64,000 nucleotides of DNA from Methylobacterium dankookense (GTDB lineage Bacteria > Pseudomonadota > Alphaproteobacteria > Rhizobiales > Beijerinckiaceae). Every line of letters starts with the position of its first letter. The first letter of the stretch is position 1. Of the stretch, positions 50,533 through 58,178 are shown in pieces. The notes beneath the pieces are model-generated. The model had not been told where the DNA came from. It ran no database searches and was given only the letters and a program-made list of their open reading frames with translations. The position numbers and the translations under genes were made by a program. The stretch covers positions 1-64,000 of the forward strand of contig NZ_CABFVH010000026.1 in assembly GCF_902141855.1 (NCBI RefSeq), read 5' to 3'.

Positions 50533-52496
50533 GTTCCGAGACACCGAGCGCCTTCGCCGAGCGGCTCGCCGCGGCCTCGCGGCAGGAGCAGTTCCTCACC
50601 GTGCTGAGCCGCGAGGCGGCGCTTGCCGCCTTCCGGACCGCGGTCCCGCACGCGGCCCTGCCGGCCGAGAGCGTGCCGCTCGCCGACGCCCTCGGCCGGG
50701 TGCTCGCCCGGGACGTCGCCTCGCCGATCGACGTCCCGCCCTTCGACCGCGCCCTGGTCGACGGCTTCGCCCTGCGGGCCGCCGACACCGAGGGCGCCGG
50801 CCCCGCCGATCCGCGGCGGCTCGTCCTCAACCGGGAGATCCTGGCCTGCGGCGTGGCGCCGGCCCTGACGGTGGAGGCCGCCACCGCGACGCCGATCGCC
50901 ACGGGCGGCGTGATCCCGCGCGGGGCCGACGCGGTGGTGATGGTCGAGCAGACCGAGTTCGAGGGCGAGGCCATCGCGGTGGTGACGGCGGTCCGGCCCG
51001 GGCAGTTCGTGGGCTATGCCGGCGCCGACATGGCCTCGGGCGAGACGGTCCTGCGCAAGGGCGCGGTGATCACCGCCCGCGAGATCGGCATGCTCGCGGC
51101 CTGCGGATTCGCCCTGGTCCCGGTGGTGCGGCGCCCGAAGGTCGGGGTGCTCTCGACGGGCGACGAGCTGGTGGCGCCCGGCGCGCCGCTGCGCCCGGGC
51201 GCGATCTACGATTCGAACGGCGCCATCGTCGCGGCGTCCGTCACCGAGAACGGCGGCGAGCCGGTGCATCTCGGCATCCTGCGCGACGACGAGGCGGTGC
51301 TGGAGGCGGCCCTCCGCGAGGCACTCGGCCGCCACGACCTCGTCGTCCTGTCGGGCGGCACCTCGAAGGGGGCGGGCGACGTCTCGCACCGCATCCTCTC
51401 CCGCCTCGGCGAGCCCGGCATCCTCGTCCACGGCGTCGCCCTGAAGCCGGGCAAGCCCCTCTGCCTCGCGGTGGCGCAGGGCACCCCGATCGTCGTGCTG
51501 CCGGGCTTCCCGACCTCGGCGATGTTCACCTTCCACGACTTCGTGGTGCCCCTGGTGCGGGCGCTCGCCGGCCTGCCGCCGCGCGAGGAGGACGCTGTCG
51601 CGGCGGTGCTGCCCCAGCGCCTTCCCTCGGAGCTCGGACGCACCGAGTTCGTGATGGCCTCCCTCGCCCACGGGCCGGAGGGCCTGGTGGCTCTGCCGCT
51701 GCCGAAGGGCTCGGGCTCCGTCACCGCCTTCTCGCAGGCGGACGGCTTCTTCGCGGTGCCGGCCGCCCGCTCGGGCGTGGAGGCGGGCGAGACCGTGTCG
51801 GTGGTGCGCCTCGGCGCGGGCGTGCGGCCGCCGGACCTCACGATCGTCGGCAGCCACTGCACCGGCCTCGACCGGGTGGTCGGGCTGCTGGCGGACCGGG
51901 GCTATCGCGCCCGGACCATGTGGGTCGGATCGAGCGGCGGCCTCGCGGCCCTGCGCCGGGGCGAGTGCGACCTCGCCGCCATGCACCTCTTCGACCCCGA
52001 AACCGGCCGCTACAACGCGCCGTTCCTCGCGCCCGGCCTGGCGCTGGCGCCGGGCTGGCGCCGGCTCCAGGGCGTGGTCTTCCGCGCCGGCGACCCGCGC
52101 TTCGAGGGCCGGGATGCCGCGCGCGCCGTCGCGGCGGCGCTCGCCGACCCGGATGCCGTGATGGTCAACCGCAATGCGGGCTCGGGCACGCGCCTCCTCG
52201 TCGACGGACTCCTGAACGGGAGCCGCCCGGCCGGGTTCTGGAACCAGCCGCGCTCGCACAACGCCGTAGCCGCCGCGGTGGCGCAGGGGCGGGCGGATTG
52301 GGGCGTCGCCATCGCGAGCGTCGCCGAGGCCTACGGGCTCGGCTTCCTGCCGCTCACCGAGGAGCATTACGACCTCGCCTACCGGGAGGCCGACCGGGAC
52401 AAGCCGGCGCTCGCCGCCTTTCTCGACCTCCTTGTCGCCCCCGAGACCGCGGAGGCGCTCCGCGCCCTCGGCTTCCTGCCCGGAGGCCCCGCATGA
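50529..52496 (+). CDS. MoeA fused to a periplasmic-binding-protein-like domain
   Basis: A 655-residue fusion. Residues ~25-440 are MoeA (PPFDRALVDGFALRA, GGVIPRGADAVVMVEQT, VLSTGDELVAPG, LSGGTSKGAGDVSHR, VLPGFPTSAMFTFHD), the enzyme that inserts the oxyanion metal into adenylylated molybdopterin. Residues ~450-655 (LTIVGSHCTGLDRVVGLLADRGY, WVGSSGGLAALRRGECDLAAMHLFD, NRNAGSGTRLLVDGLL, HNAVAAAVAQGRADWGVAI) are a binding-protein-like fold without signal peptide, so cytosolic; it may sense molybdate, tungstate or pterin. GTG start overlaps the previous stop (GTGA); its own stop overlaps mobB (ATGA). Confidence 0.9.
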   Translation: MSSETPSAFAERLAAASRQEQFLTVLSREAALAAFRTAVPHAALPAESVPLADALGRVLARDVASPIDVPPFDRALVDGFALRAADTEGAGPADPRRLVLNREILACGVAPALTVEAATATPIATGGVIPRGADAVVMVEQTEFEGEAIAVVTAVRPGQFVGYAGADMASGETVLRKGAVITAREIGMLAACGFALVPVVRRPKVGVLSTGDELVAPGAPLRPGAIYDSNGAIVAASVTENGGEPVHLGILRDDEAVLEAALREALGRHDLVVLSGGTSKGAGDVSHRILSRLGEPGILVHGVALKPGKPLCLAVAQGTPIVVLPGFPTSAMFTFHDFVVPLVRALAGLPPREEDAVAAVLPQRLPSELGRTEFVMASLAHGPEGLVALPLPKGSGSVTAFSQADGFFAVPAARSGVEAGETVSVVRLGAGVRPPDLTIVGSHCTGLDRVVGLLADRGYRARTMWVGSSGGLAALRRGECDLAAMHLFDPETGRYNAPFLAPGLALAPGWRRLQGVVFRAGDPRFEGRDAARAVAAALADPDAVMVNRNAGSGTRLLVDGLLNGSRPAGFWNQPRSHNAVAAAVAQGRADWGVAIASVAEAYGLGFLPLTEEHYDLAYREADRDKPALAAFLDLLVAPETAEALRALGFLPGGPA

Positions 52497-53029
52497 GCGG
52501 CCTGCGCGTCATCGGGCTAGCCGGCTGGAGCGGGGCGGGCAAGACCACCCTGCTCGCCCGGCTGATTCCGCTCCTCGTCGCGCGCGGCGTGCGCGTCGCG
52601 ACCCTCAAGCACGCCCACCACGCCTTCGATATCGACCAGCCCGGCAAGGATTCGCACGTCCACCGGCAGGCGGGGGCGAGCGAGGTGATCGTCTCCTCCG
52701 CCCGCCGCTGGGCGCAGATCCGCGAAGTGGGGGAGGACGGGGAGGCGGGCCTGCCCGAGCTGCTGCGCCGCCTCGTGCCGGACGGGCTCGCCCTGGTCGA
52801 AGGCTTCAAGCGCGAGGGGCATCCCAAGCTCGAGGTGTTCCGCGCCGCCAACGGGCGTCCTCCGCTCCATCCCGAGGATCCCCGCATCGTCGCCATCGCC
52901 AGCGACAGGCCCTTCCCGGAGGCCGGGCGGCCGGTGGTCCCGCTCGACGATGTCGAGGCGATCGCCGACCTCGTCCTCGCCCGGGCCGAGCCCCTCGACG
53001 CGGTTCTCGCCAGGCTGGAGACTCCCTGA
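52493..53029 (+). CDS. mobB: Molybdopterin-guanine dinucleotide biosynthesis protein MobB
   Basis: A 178-residue P-loop GTP-binding protein. VIGLAGWSGAGKTTLLARLI is the Walker A region, ATLKHAHHAFDIDQPGKDSH the family block, SEVIVSSARRWA and LALVEGFKREGHPKLEVF follow. MobB supports attachment of GMP to molybdopterin (with MobA, not in the window) to make the bis-MGD cofactor used by formate dehydrogenase. Its start overlaps the MoeA-fusion stop by four bases. Confidence 0.95.
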   Translation: MSGLRVIGLAGWSGAGKTTLLARLIPLLVARGVRVATLKHAHHAFDIDQPGKDSHVHRQAGASEVIVSSARRWAQIREVGEDGEAGLPELLRRLVPDGLALVEGFKREGHPKLEVFRAANGRPPLHPEDPRIVAIASDRPFPEAGRPVVPLDDVEAIADLVLARAEPLDAVLARLETP

Positions 53030-53032
53030 GCC

Positions 53033-54283
53033 ATGGCCCAGCTCACCGACGATTGCTTCGCCTTCGGCGCGAAGCTCATGCGGATCGAGGAGGCGGCCGC
53101 CCTCATCGCCGAGCGGATGCCGGTGCTCGCGGGCATCGAGACCGTGCCGCTCGCGGCGGCGGACGGCCGGATCGCGGCCGAGGACGTCTTCGCCGGGCAC
53201 GACCTGCCGCCCTTCGCAAATTCCGCGGTGGACGGCTACGCCGTGCGCCATGCCGACCTCGCCCGCGCGGCCGAGACCGTGCTGCCCGTGAGCGGCCGGC
53301 TCGCCGCCGGCGCCGCGGCGGGGGCGGGGCTGGCCGGGGGCGCGATCCGCATCTTCACCGGCGCGCCGATGCCGCCGGGGGCCGACACGGTCTTCATGCA
53401 GGAGGACGTGCGCACGGAGGGCGGCCACGTCGTGCTGCCGCCGGGGCTGAAGCCCGGTGCGAATGCGCGGCCGGCCGGCGAGGATCTGGCCCGCGGCGGC
53501 CTCGCGATCCCCGCCGGCCGGCGTCTGCGCCCGCAGGATCTCGCCCTCGCCGCCGCCACGGGGCACGGGAGCCTCGCCGTCCGGCAGCGCCTGCGGGTCG
53601 CCCTGTTCTCCACCGGTGACGAGTTGGCGGAGCCCGGCACCCCCCTGCGGCCCGGGGCGATCCACGATTCGAACCGGGTGCTCCTCGCCGCCCTGCTCAC
53701 CCGGCTCGGGGTCGTGGTGGCGGATCTCGGCATCCTGCCCGACGAGCCCGCGCACCTCGCCGGACGCCTCGCCGAGGCCGCGCGCGGCCACGACCTGATC
53801 CTGACCTCGGGCGGCGTCTCGACCGGCGAGGAGGATCACGTGAAGGGCGCAGTCGAGGCGCAGGGGCGGCTGATGCTGTGGCGCCTCGCGATCAAGCCGG
53901 GCCGGCCGGTGGCGGTCGGGCTCGTCGGCAACACGCCCTTCGTCGGCCTGCCGGGCAACCCGGTCGCGGTCTACGTCACCCTGCTCTTCGTGGTGCGCCC
54001 GCTGCTGGCCCGCCTCGGCGGTGCGAGCCCCGACCTGCCGACGCCCCTGCCGGTGCGCTCCGCCTTCGCCTACCGCAAGAAGGCGGGCCGCCGCGAATTC
54101 GTGCGGGTCTGCCTCGTGCGCGGCGCCGACGGCGCCGTGGAGGCGCGGAAGTTCCCCCGCGACGGGGCCGGCATCCTGACCTCGCTCACGGGAAGCGACG
54201 GGCTGGTGGAGCTGCCCGACGACGCCACCGAGATCGCGGCGGGCGACACCCTGGCCTATCATCCGCACGCCCTGCTCTGGTGA
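53033..54283 (+). CDS. moeA: Molybdopterin molybdotransferase MoeA
   Basis: A 416-residue canonical MoeA. Motifs are DLPPFANSAVDGYAVR, FTGAPMPPGADTVFMQEDV, LFSTGDELAEPG, LTSGGVSTGEEDHVKGA and VGLPGNPVAVYVTLLF, with a C-terminal domain IV (RKKAGRREFVRVCLV). It catalyses metal insertion into adenylated molybdopterin. It starts three bases after mobB and is the last gene of the array that begins at fdh1. Being the third MoeA-type gene in a row, it may be specialised for one metal (W or Mo) or one client enzyme. Confidence 0.95.
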   Translation: MAQLTDDCFAFGAKLMRIEEAAALIAERMPVLAGIETVPLAAADGRIAAEDVFAGHDLPPFANSAVDGYAVRHADLARAAETVLPVSGRLAAGAAAGAGLAGGAIRIFTGAPMPPGADTVFMQEDVRTEGGHVVLPPGLKPGANARPAGEDLARGGLAIPAGRRLRPQDLALAAATGHGSLAVRQRLRVALFSTGDELAEPGTPLRPGAIHDSNRVLLAALLTRLGVVVADLGILPDEPAHLAGRLAEAARGHDLILTSGGVSTGEEDHVKGAVEAQGRLMLWRLAIKPGRPVAVGLVGNTPFVGLPGNPVAVYVTLLFVVRPLLARLGGASPDLPTPLPVRSAFAYRKKAGRREFVRVCLVRGADGAVEARKFPRDGAGILTSLTGSDGLVELPDDATEIAAGDTLAYHPHALLW

Positions 54284-54315
54284 GCGGGCGATCCGGGCCT
54301 GCGTCCCGGTCGCGC

Positions 54316-54440
54316 TCAGGGCTCCTTCCAGGCCTTGGCGATCTGATCGGTGAGCGGCTTGGTGAGGTCGGAGAGGACGGAGCGCTCGCCGATCTGCATA
54401 TGCGCCTCCACCGGCATGCCCGGCACGATCAGCATGGCCG
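54316..54440 (-). pseudogene. C-terminal remnant of a HlyD-family type I secretion adaptor
   Basis: The minus strand translates to PAMLIVPGMPVEAHMQIGER followed by SVLSDLTKPLTDQIAKAWKEP and a stop. This is the conserved end of HlyD/PrtE membrane-fusion proteins (PGMPVEA, GERT-x-L-x-Y-L-x-KPL-x-D). Upstream of PAML the frame gives no further similarity, so only about 40 residues remain. No ABC transporter or outer-membrane partner is near. The rest of the gene was probably lost by deletion or rearrangement. Confidence 0.7.
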
Positions 54441-54452
54441 GCTCTGGCTCAG

Positions 54453-54897
54453 ATAAATGTCCACACTGCCTAGGGCACGTCCACACCTTCGGAGCGGAGC
54501 CTGGAGCGGCTTCGAGGCCCGAAGAGCTTGGCCGTCTATCCGGGGTGGGAAATTAGGATTGTCAAAAACGGCCCGAATATGTCCTGAATCCAATAGGATG
54601 TGCTTGCGTCGATCGCGATCGGTGACTGCCGGTCGATGGCCATTCGCTCGCGTAGGCGTATTGCTCGGGCGTCCCGCGGCTCGGTGAGCCAGGCGAAGTT
54701 CCGCCACGCCGCTGTGCTGACTTTTGGGGCTCCGAACAGGGATACAGGTCGTCGAAGCTCGCAGATCGGCTGGCTTGGATACAAAATTCGACGCCTCATC
54801 TGCAAATCGAGGCCGAATTATCTGACGCTCTGTCGGGTGTTAACGATTTGTTAACCATTCGTCCTGAGGTTGCCGATGTGCGTGGAGGAATTTTGCC
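54453..54897. other. Lower-GC stretch without recognisable gene
   Basis: Base composition drops visibly (runs such as GGGAAATTAGGATTGTCAAA, GTTAACGATTTGTTAACC) compared with the surrounding DNA. Open frames on both strands up to about 85 codons are present but show neither local codon bias nor known motifs. It lies next to the HlyD remnant and probably represents acquired or decayed DNA. Confidence 0.45.
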
Positions 54898-55146
54898 ATG
54901 CCGAATCAGAGCTGTCGTGCAGTCGAAGGAATACGATCCTCTTCGGACGATGGGCAATCGACGTATCGCGTCTATAGATTGTCGCGCTGCGATCGAATCG
55001 TGGCTGCGGAAGTCTTGGACGTCATCACCGATGCGGAGGCCGTTGATGCCGTCCGGTCCATGGTCGGCGCCTTCGTCCTCGAATTGTGGGAGCGGGCGCG
55101 CTTCCTCGGCCGCTTCGAGCCCGTGCTTCCGTCGCCGCCGCGTTAG
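54898..55146 (+). CDS. Hypothetical small protein
   Basis: An 82-residue protein: MPNQSCRAVEGIRSSSDDGQ, then a compact part STYRVYRLSRCDRIVAAEVLDVITDAEAVDAVRSMV and ELWERARFLGRFEP. The YRVYRL...I-x-AAEV-x-x-I-TDAEA pattern looks like a short alpha/beta protein type I associate with Methylobacterium hypothetical genes. Codon bias is weaker in the first 20 codons than later. A family B repeat begins at its TAG stop codon. Confidence 0.5.
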   Translation: MPNQSCRAVEGIRSSSDDGQSTYRVYRLSRCDRIVAAEVLDVITDAEAVDAVRSMVGAFVLELWERARFLGRFEPVLPSPPR

Positions 55147-55250
55147 AGCCGTTCCCGATCGCGTTGCAATCAGGAACGGCTCCAACGCATTGTTTTGACG
55201 CGTTCTCCTGCACCGAACGAACTGGTGTCCCCTTCGGTGGAATGCGCTCC
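55145..55250 (+). repeat. Dispersed repeat family B, copy 2
   Basis: AGAGCCGTTCCCGATCGCG and AATCAGGAACGGCTC form the hairpin, followed by TTGTTTTGACGCGTTCTCC, CCGAACGAACTGGTGTCCCC and a closing ATGCGCTCC. It is an ordered match to copy 1 at 9598-9702 with scattered substitutions. It starts within the stop codon of the upstream small gene. Confidence 0.8.
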
Positions 55251-55362
55251 AGGAGCCGCGTGAACGCCCTGTGATCGTCTGGCTCAGGGGCGTCGACGTT
55301 CCGTGCCTTCCGGTCCGGGCTCGCATCCCGCTCGGCGGGCCGCGCCTTTGCGGCCTGTGGCG

Positions 55363-55384
55363 TTTGCCCTCTCTGAAGGGCAAA
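55363..55384. terminator. Perfect 8-bp hairpin
   Basis: TTTGCCCT and AGGGCAAA pair around CTCTGA. It is within the 370-base gap between two small genes; apart from this hairpin and the end of the family B repeat I see nothing in that gap. Confidence 0.4.
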
Positions 55385-55623
55385 TAGAAAGTCTCGCGGC
55401 TTACGCAGCGGATGATGGTGGCTGGTCGCCTGAAGCGAGCCGCCATCGGAAGTGACACGCCGCCACGCATGGCGCTAAACGCCGCGAGCAGCTTGAGCGC
55501 TCCCCGCCGACATGGATGCCGGGTCGGTGCGAAGGAGCGCGTGAGATCAATGATCCGGGGGCGTGGCCTGATCCTGCGCGATCGGGCTTGGGCTCCGGGT
55601 GCAATCCGCGGGAGAGAGCGGTG

Positions 55624-55869
55624 GTGTCGCGTATCGATGAATTGAAGGGTGATCCCGCGTTCCGCGAGGCCGTGCATGCCGTGCGCGGCGCGGCGAGTAT
55701 TCTGAGCGGACGCGCCGTGACCCATGAGGAGGCTGAGCTTCTGGTGAGCTTCGCGCTCGCGGCCTATGCGAATGCCGGTGGCCTGTCCGAGCCGAGCCTG
55801 AGCCGTCTCGCGCGGTTCTCCAACAAGCTGCCTCCCGAAGAGAGCTTCGAGAGCCTGTTGAAGCACTGA
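55624..55869 (+). CDS. Small conserved-looking hypothetical protein
   Basis: An 81-residue helical protein: MSRIDELKGDPAFREAVHAV, RGAASILSGRAVTHEEAELL, VSFALAAYANAGGLSEPSLS, RLARFSNKLPPEESFESLLKH. GGGAGAGAG lies a few bases before tandem GTG codons; I chose the second, though the first is equally possible. No cysteine, signal or membrane segment. No family is recognised. A family A repeat begins at its stop codon. Confidence 0.55.
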   Translation: MSRIDELKGDPAFREAVHAVRGAASILSGRAVTHEEAELLVSFALAAYANAGGLSEPSLSRLARFSNKLPPEESFESLLKH

Positions 55870-55976
55870 TACCGCGTCCGGTTGATCAGCCCGGACGCGG
55901 TATCGGCCAAGCCCGCGCGGCGCTTGAGCGAAGGCGACATCCGCCATCCCGAAGGGATCACCCGGATGGCGTATGA
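55869..55976 (+). repeat. Dispersed repeat family A, copy 3 (full length)
   Basis: It starts at the TGA of the small gene: TACCGCGTCCGG, loop TTGATCAGC, CCGGACGCGGTA, then GCGCGGCGCTTGAGCGAAGG, CATCCGCCATCCC/GAAGGGATCACCCGGATG. Same order as copy 1 and, minus the first stem, copy 2. Confidence 0.85.
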
Positions 55977-56016
55977 GGAGCCGCTCCCGTCGAAAGGCAG
56001 GGGACAGCCGCTCGCT

Positions 56017-56667
56017 TCAATCCGCGGCCTCACCGCACCGGTGTCGGCCGCCTTCGATCAGGCGCAGCGTCATCCGTTCGATGCGCGCACGCCTCCGCTC
56101 CAGACTATGCGATGACGATCCGTGGGGCCGGTATTCGGCTGCATCGGATGCCGGTGCGGGTCTGTCCGAATAGGTCTGCCGTATCGCGGCAGACGTGCCT
56201 TTGCCTGGAATCCCGTGCGCGTTGAAAATCGAGAGGCGCGACTTCACGATTCCAGCGAGGGCTGGGCTGAGCGTGGTTCGGCCGGCGAGTGCCGTCAGGT
56301 GATCCTGCGACCGCAGCTGCGCGATCGCCTCGAGATCCTCCTCGGAGATCAGCGGCGAGCGTTTCAGGAGCGGCCCGGCCACCTCGACCTCCAGGTCGTA
56401 GGCGAGGTGCGTCACCGTCCGGACCGGGCCGCTCTCCACGGAAGCCAGGATCGCGGCGAGTTGCGCGCGCACGCTGAGCCGCTCCGTGCGCGCCAGGATG
56501 AGGAGCGCGCCGTCGCAGATCCGGGCCTCCATCGTGCTGAGTGAGCGCCCGAAATTGCTGCTGAGGAAATGACCGGAGAAGGCCAGCGCGGCGGCCTCGC
56601 TGGTGTTGGCGGCGATGCGGGCGACCAGCAATTCGGCGGCGCTCAGTTCCTCCGGATCCAGCGTCAT
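56017..56667 (-). CDS. Short DUF2336-like protein, probably truncated
   Basis: A 216-residue minus-strand protein. The core (residue ~60-155: ARTERLSVRAQLAAILASVE ... LISEEDLEAIAQLRSQDHLTALAGRTTLSPALAGIV) has the repeated helical pattern of DUF2336 proteins, in which lists of R-x-x-LS and ISEEDL helices recur. From about residue 160 the sequence turns polar and irregular (IPGKGTSAAIRQTYSDRPAP), as if the original frame was lost. Full DUF2336 proteins are typically longer. Function unknown. It lies in the accessory stretch after the fdh array. Confidence 0.5.
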   Translation of the reverse strand: MTLDPEELSAAELLVARIAANTSEAAALAFSGHFLSSNFGRSLSTMEARICDGALLILARTERLSVRAQLAAILASVESGPVRTVTHLAYDLEVEVAGPLLKRSPLISEEDLEAIAQLRSQDHLTALAGRTTLSPALAGIVKSRLSIFNAHGIPGKGTSAAIRQTYSDRPAPASDAAEYRPHGSSSHSLERRRARIERMTLRLIEGGRHRCGEAAD

Positions 56668-56679
56668 GAGAGCCTCCAC

Positions 56680-57189
56680 GCGTGCCGCCGGGGAGGCGGC
56701 GCGGGGGCAGCCTCACCCTTCTTTCGAGGGTCGCGTTACCGCATAAATAACCTAAACGAGCCTTTACGGGATGCGGCGAAGTTTAATGATAGGCAAGATC
56801 TTTGCAAGATTGCAGAAAGAAAAACTCGATATGAATGCTTAGGATCGGATGGATGTCATGAATGTTGTTTTGTGCTTGGGCGCGATTTGTAGAGCGATCG
56901 GTTGGGTGTTTTGAAAAAATCTTTGACACATCCTTCCCGCGCATCCCGCGCGCTTTGCAGGTCTCCATCCGCGGGGTGATGGCGCGAGCACCGGCGCCGC
57001 GGCGCTCCCGTGCGGTCGATCTCGCAGGTGCGGGAGCGCACATGTTGCAGTGAACCATGCCGGAGCCGGTTCCGTTGACCGGATGCATTCGGCCAGACCG
57101 GGGCGACCAAGACCGCCAGAGCACGATCTTTCTCGGCCACCTTCGACCGGATGGTTTCCTCAAGACAGGTTTCGACACAGGAGATCATC
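56680..57189. other. Gap with an AT-rich segment
   Basis: About 56740-56960 is clearly AT-richer than the rest of the window (for example GCATAAATAACCTAAACGAG, GAAAAAATCTTTGACAC). Frames found here are short or arginine-rich and lack local codon bias. The segment may hold promoter signals for the following secreted protein gene or be foreign DNA. Confidence 0.45.
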
Positions 57190-57423
57190 ATGACCACCCG
57201 TTCCACCCGCACCCTCGCCGCGGCCCTCGTCGCCGCCGTCGTCGCGACTCCGGCCTTCGCGCAGGGCATCGATTCCCGGCACAGCCCGTATCCGGCCTCG
57301 GCCTATCCCGGCTTCGTGGCGGCGGGCCATGGGCCGGCGAAGGCCGGCCGCGCCACGGCCCCGGCCTACCGCTTCTCCGGCCAGCATGCCGGCGGCCCGG
57401 CCGACCTCATGATCCGCAACTGA
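57190..57423 (+). CDS. Small secreted protein of unknown function
   Basis: A 77-residue protein with a signal peptide (RSTRTLAAALVAAVVATPAFA) and a 52-residue mature part rich in Gly, Pro, Ser and Tyr (SRHSPYPASAYPGFVAAGHG) without cysteines. The ATG at the signal peptide is preferred to an upstream start. It is followed by two hairpins and converges on another exported protein gene. No family recognised. Confidence 0.65.
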   Translation: MTTRSTRTLAAALVAAVVATPAFAQGIDSRHSPYPASAYPGFVAAGHGPAKAGRATAPAYRFSGQHAGGPADLMIRN

Positions 57424-57450
57424 GGGTTTGAAAGCCCGGACGTCCGGGTT

Positions 57451-57493
57451 CCGGACTCTACCGGCGTCGCTCAGCCGCGCCGGTAGAGTCCGG
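57451..57493. terminator. Perfect 16-bp hairpin overlapping a stop codon
   Basis: CCGGACTCTACCGGCG and CGCCGGTAGAGTCCGG pair perfectly; the loop contains the stop codon of the converging minus-strand gene, so one arm is coding. A smaller hairpin CCCGGACGTCCGGG precedes it at 57435-57448. It probably serves as a bidirectional terminator. Confidence 0.65.
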
Positions 57494-58178
57494 TGAAGCT
57501 CACGTTCATCCCGCCGCAGGCGCTGTTGCTCTCCACAAGAAGGAAGGGCGGCAGCAGGCGCATTCTGATGCTGCAGGCCGTGTAGTCGTCCGGGCTGTAG
57601 CGCGGCACCACGCCCTTCTCGCCGTCCGTGAAGGCGAGCGCCGCACCCTCGGGCTTCGCGTCCACCGCGAACGAGCCCATGTTCACCGCTCCCCGCTTCA
57701 CCCGGTCCGGGTCGAGGGCGCCGTAGGTGGCGTCGCCCGCAAGCGCCAGGCCTGCGCCCTTCCGGCTGATGCGGATGCGATGCTCCGGGCCGCCGCTCCA
57801 GGCGCCGGCCCAGTCGTCGGGGCCCGGCGCGGCGGCCGGCGGCATCTCCGTGAGCGCCGCGCGCGGCAGCCAGCCGGAGCGGGTCGCGCCCTTGGCGCCG
57901 ACATAGGTGGCGCAGACGAAATCGCCCCGCGCCGGACCGACGAGGACAGCGTTGCCGGCGACGAGATAGGCCTTCTCCCGGCAGGCGGCGGCCGTGCCGG
58001 GGCAGCCCGCGGCCGCGCTCGCCGACTTCACGAAGGGCACGCGCTCCGGCCCGGCCACCGTGGCGAGCGCCACCGGCTTGTCGAGATCGACCGCGTCGAA
58101 GCAGTCGCCTTCGCCCGCCCGGGCGGCCGCGGAGAGGAGCAGGGCGGCGAGTGCCGCGCCGGCGCGAAGGGGCGTCAT
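57471..58178 (-). CDS. Exported protein of unknown function
   Basis: A 235-residue protein with a signal peptide (MTPLRAGAALAALLLSAAARA). The N-terminal half (residue ~25-110, with CFDAVDL, GCPGTAAACREKAYLVAGN, VCATYVGAKGATRSGWLPRAAL) looks like a small SH3-like beta domain ending G-W-L. The second half (DWAGAWSGGPEHRIRISRKG ... LLVESNSACGGMNVSFTGLY) resembles a lipocalin-like barrel. Six cysteines suggest disulfides. Its ATG overlaps the amidase stop (ATGA), placing it third in an operon with a DjlA-like protein and an amidase. Confidence 0.7.
   Translation of the reverse strand: MTPLRAGAALAALLLSAAARAGEGDCFDAVDLDKPVALATVAGPERVPFVKSASAAAGCPGTAAACREKAYLVAGNAVLVGPARGDFVCATYVGAKGATRSGWLPRAALTEMPPAAAPGPDDWAGAWSGGPEHRIRISRKGAGLALAGDATYGALDPDRVKRGAVNMGSFAVDAKPEGAALAFTDGEKGVVPRYSPDDYTACSIRMRLLPPFLLVESNSACGGMNVSFTGLYRRG

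Noticed and set aside
54536..54805. Minus-strand frame of 89 codons in the low-GC stretch
   Set aside because: No motif and atypical codon use; could be part of a decayed gene but cannot be supported.
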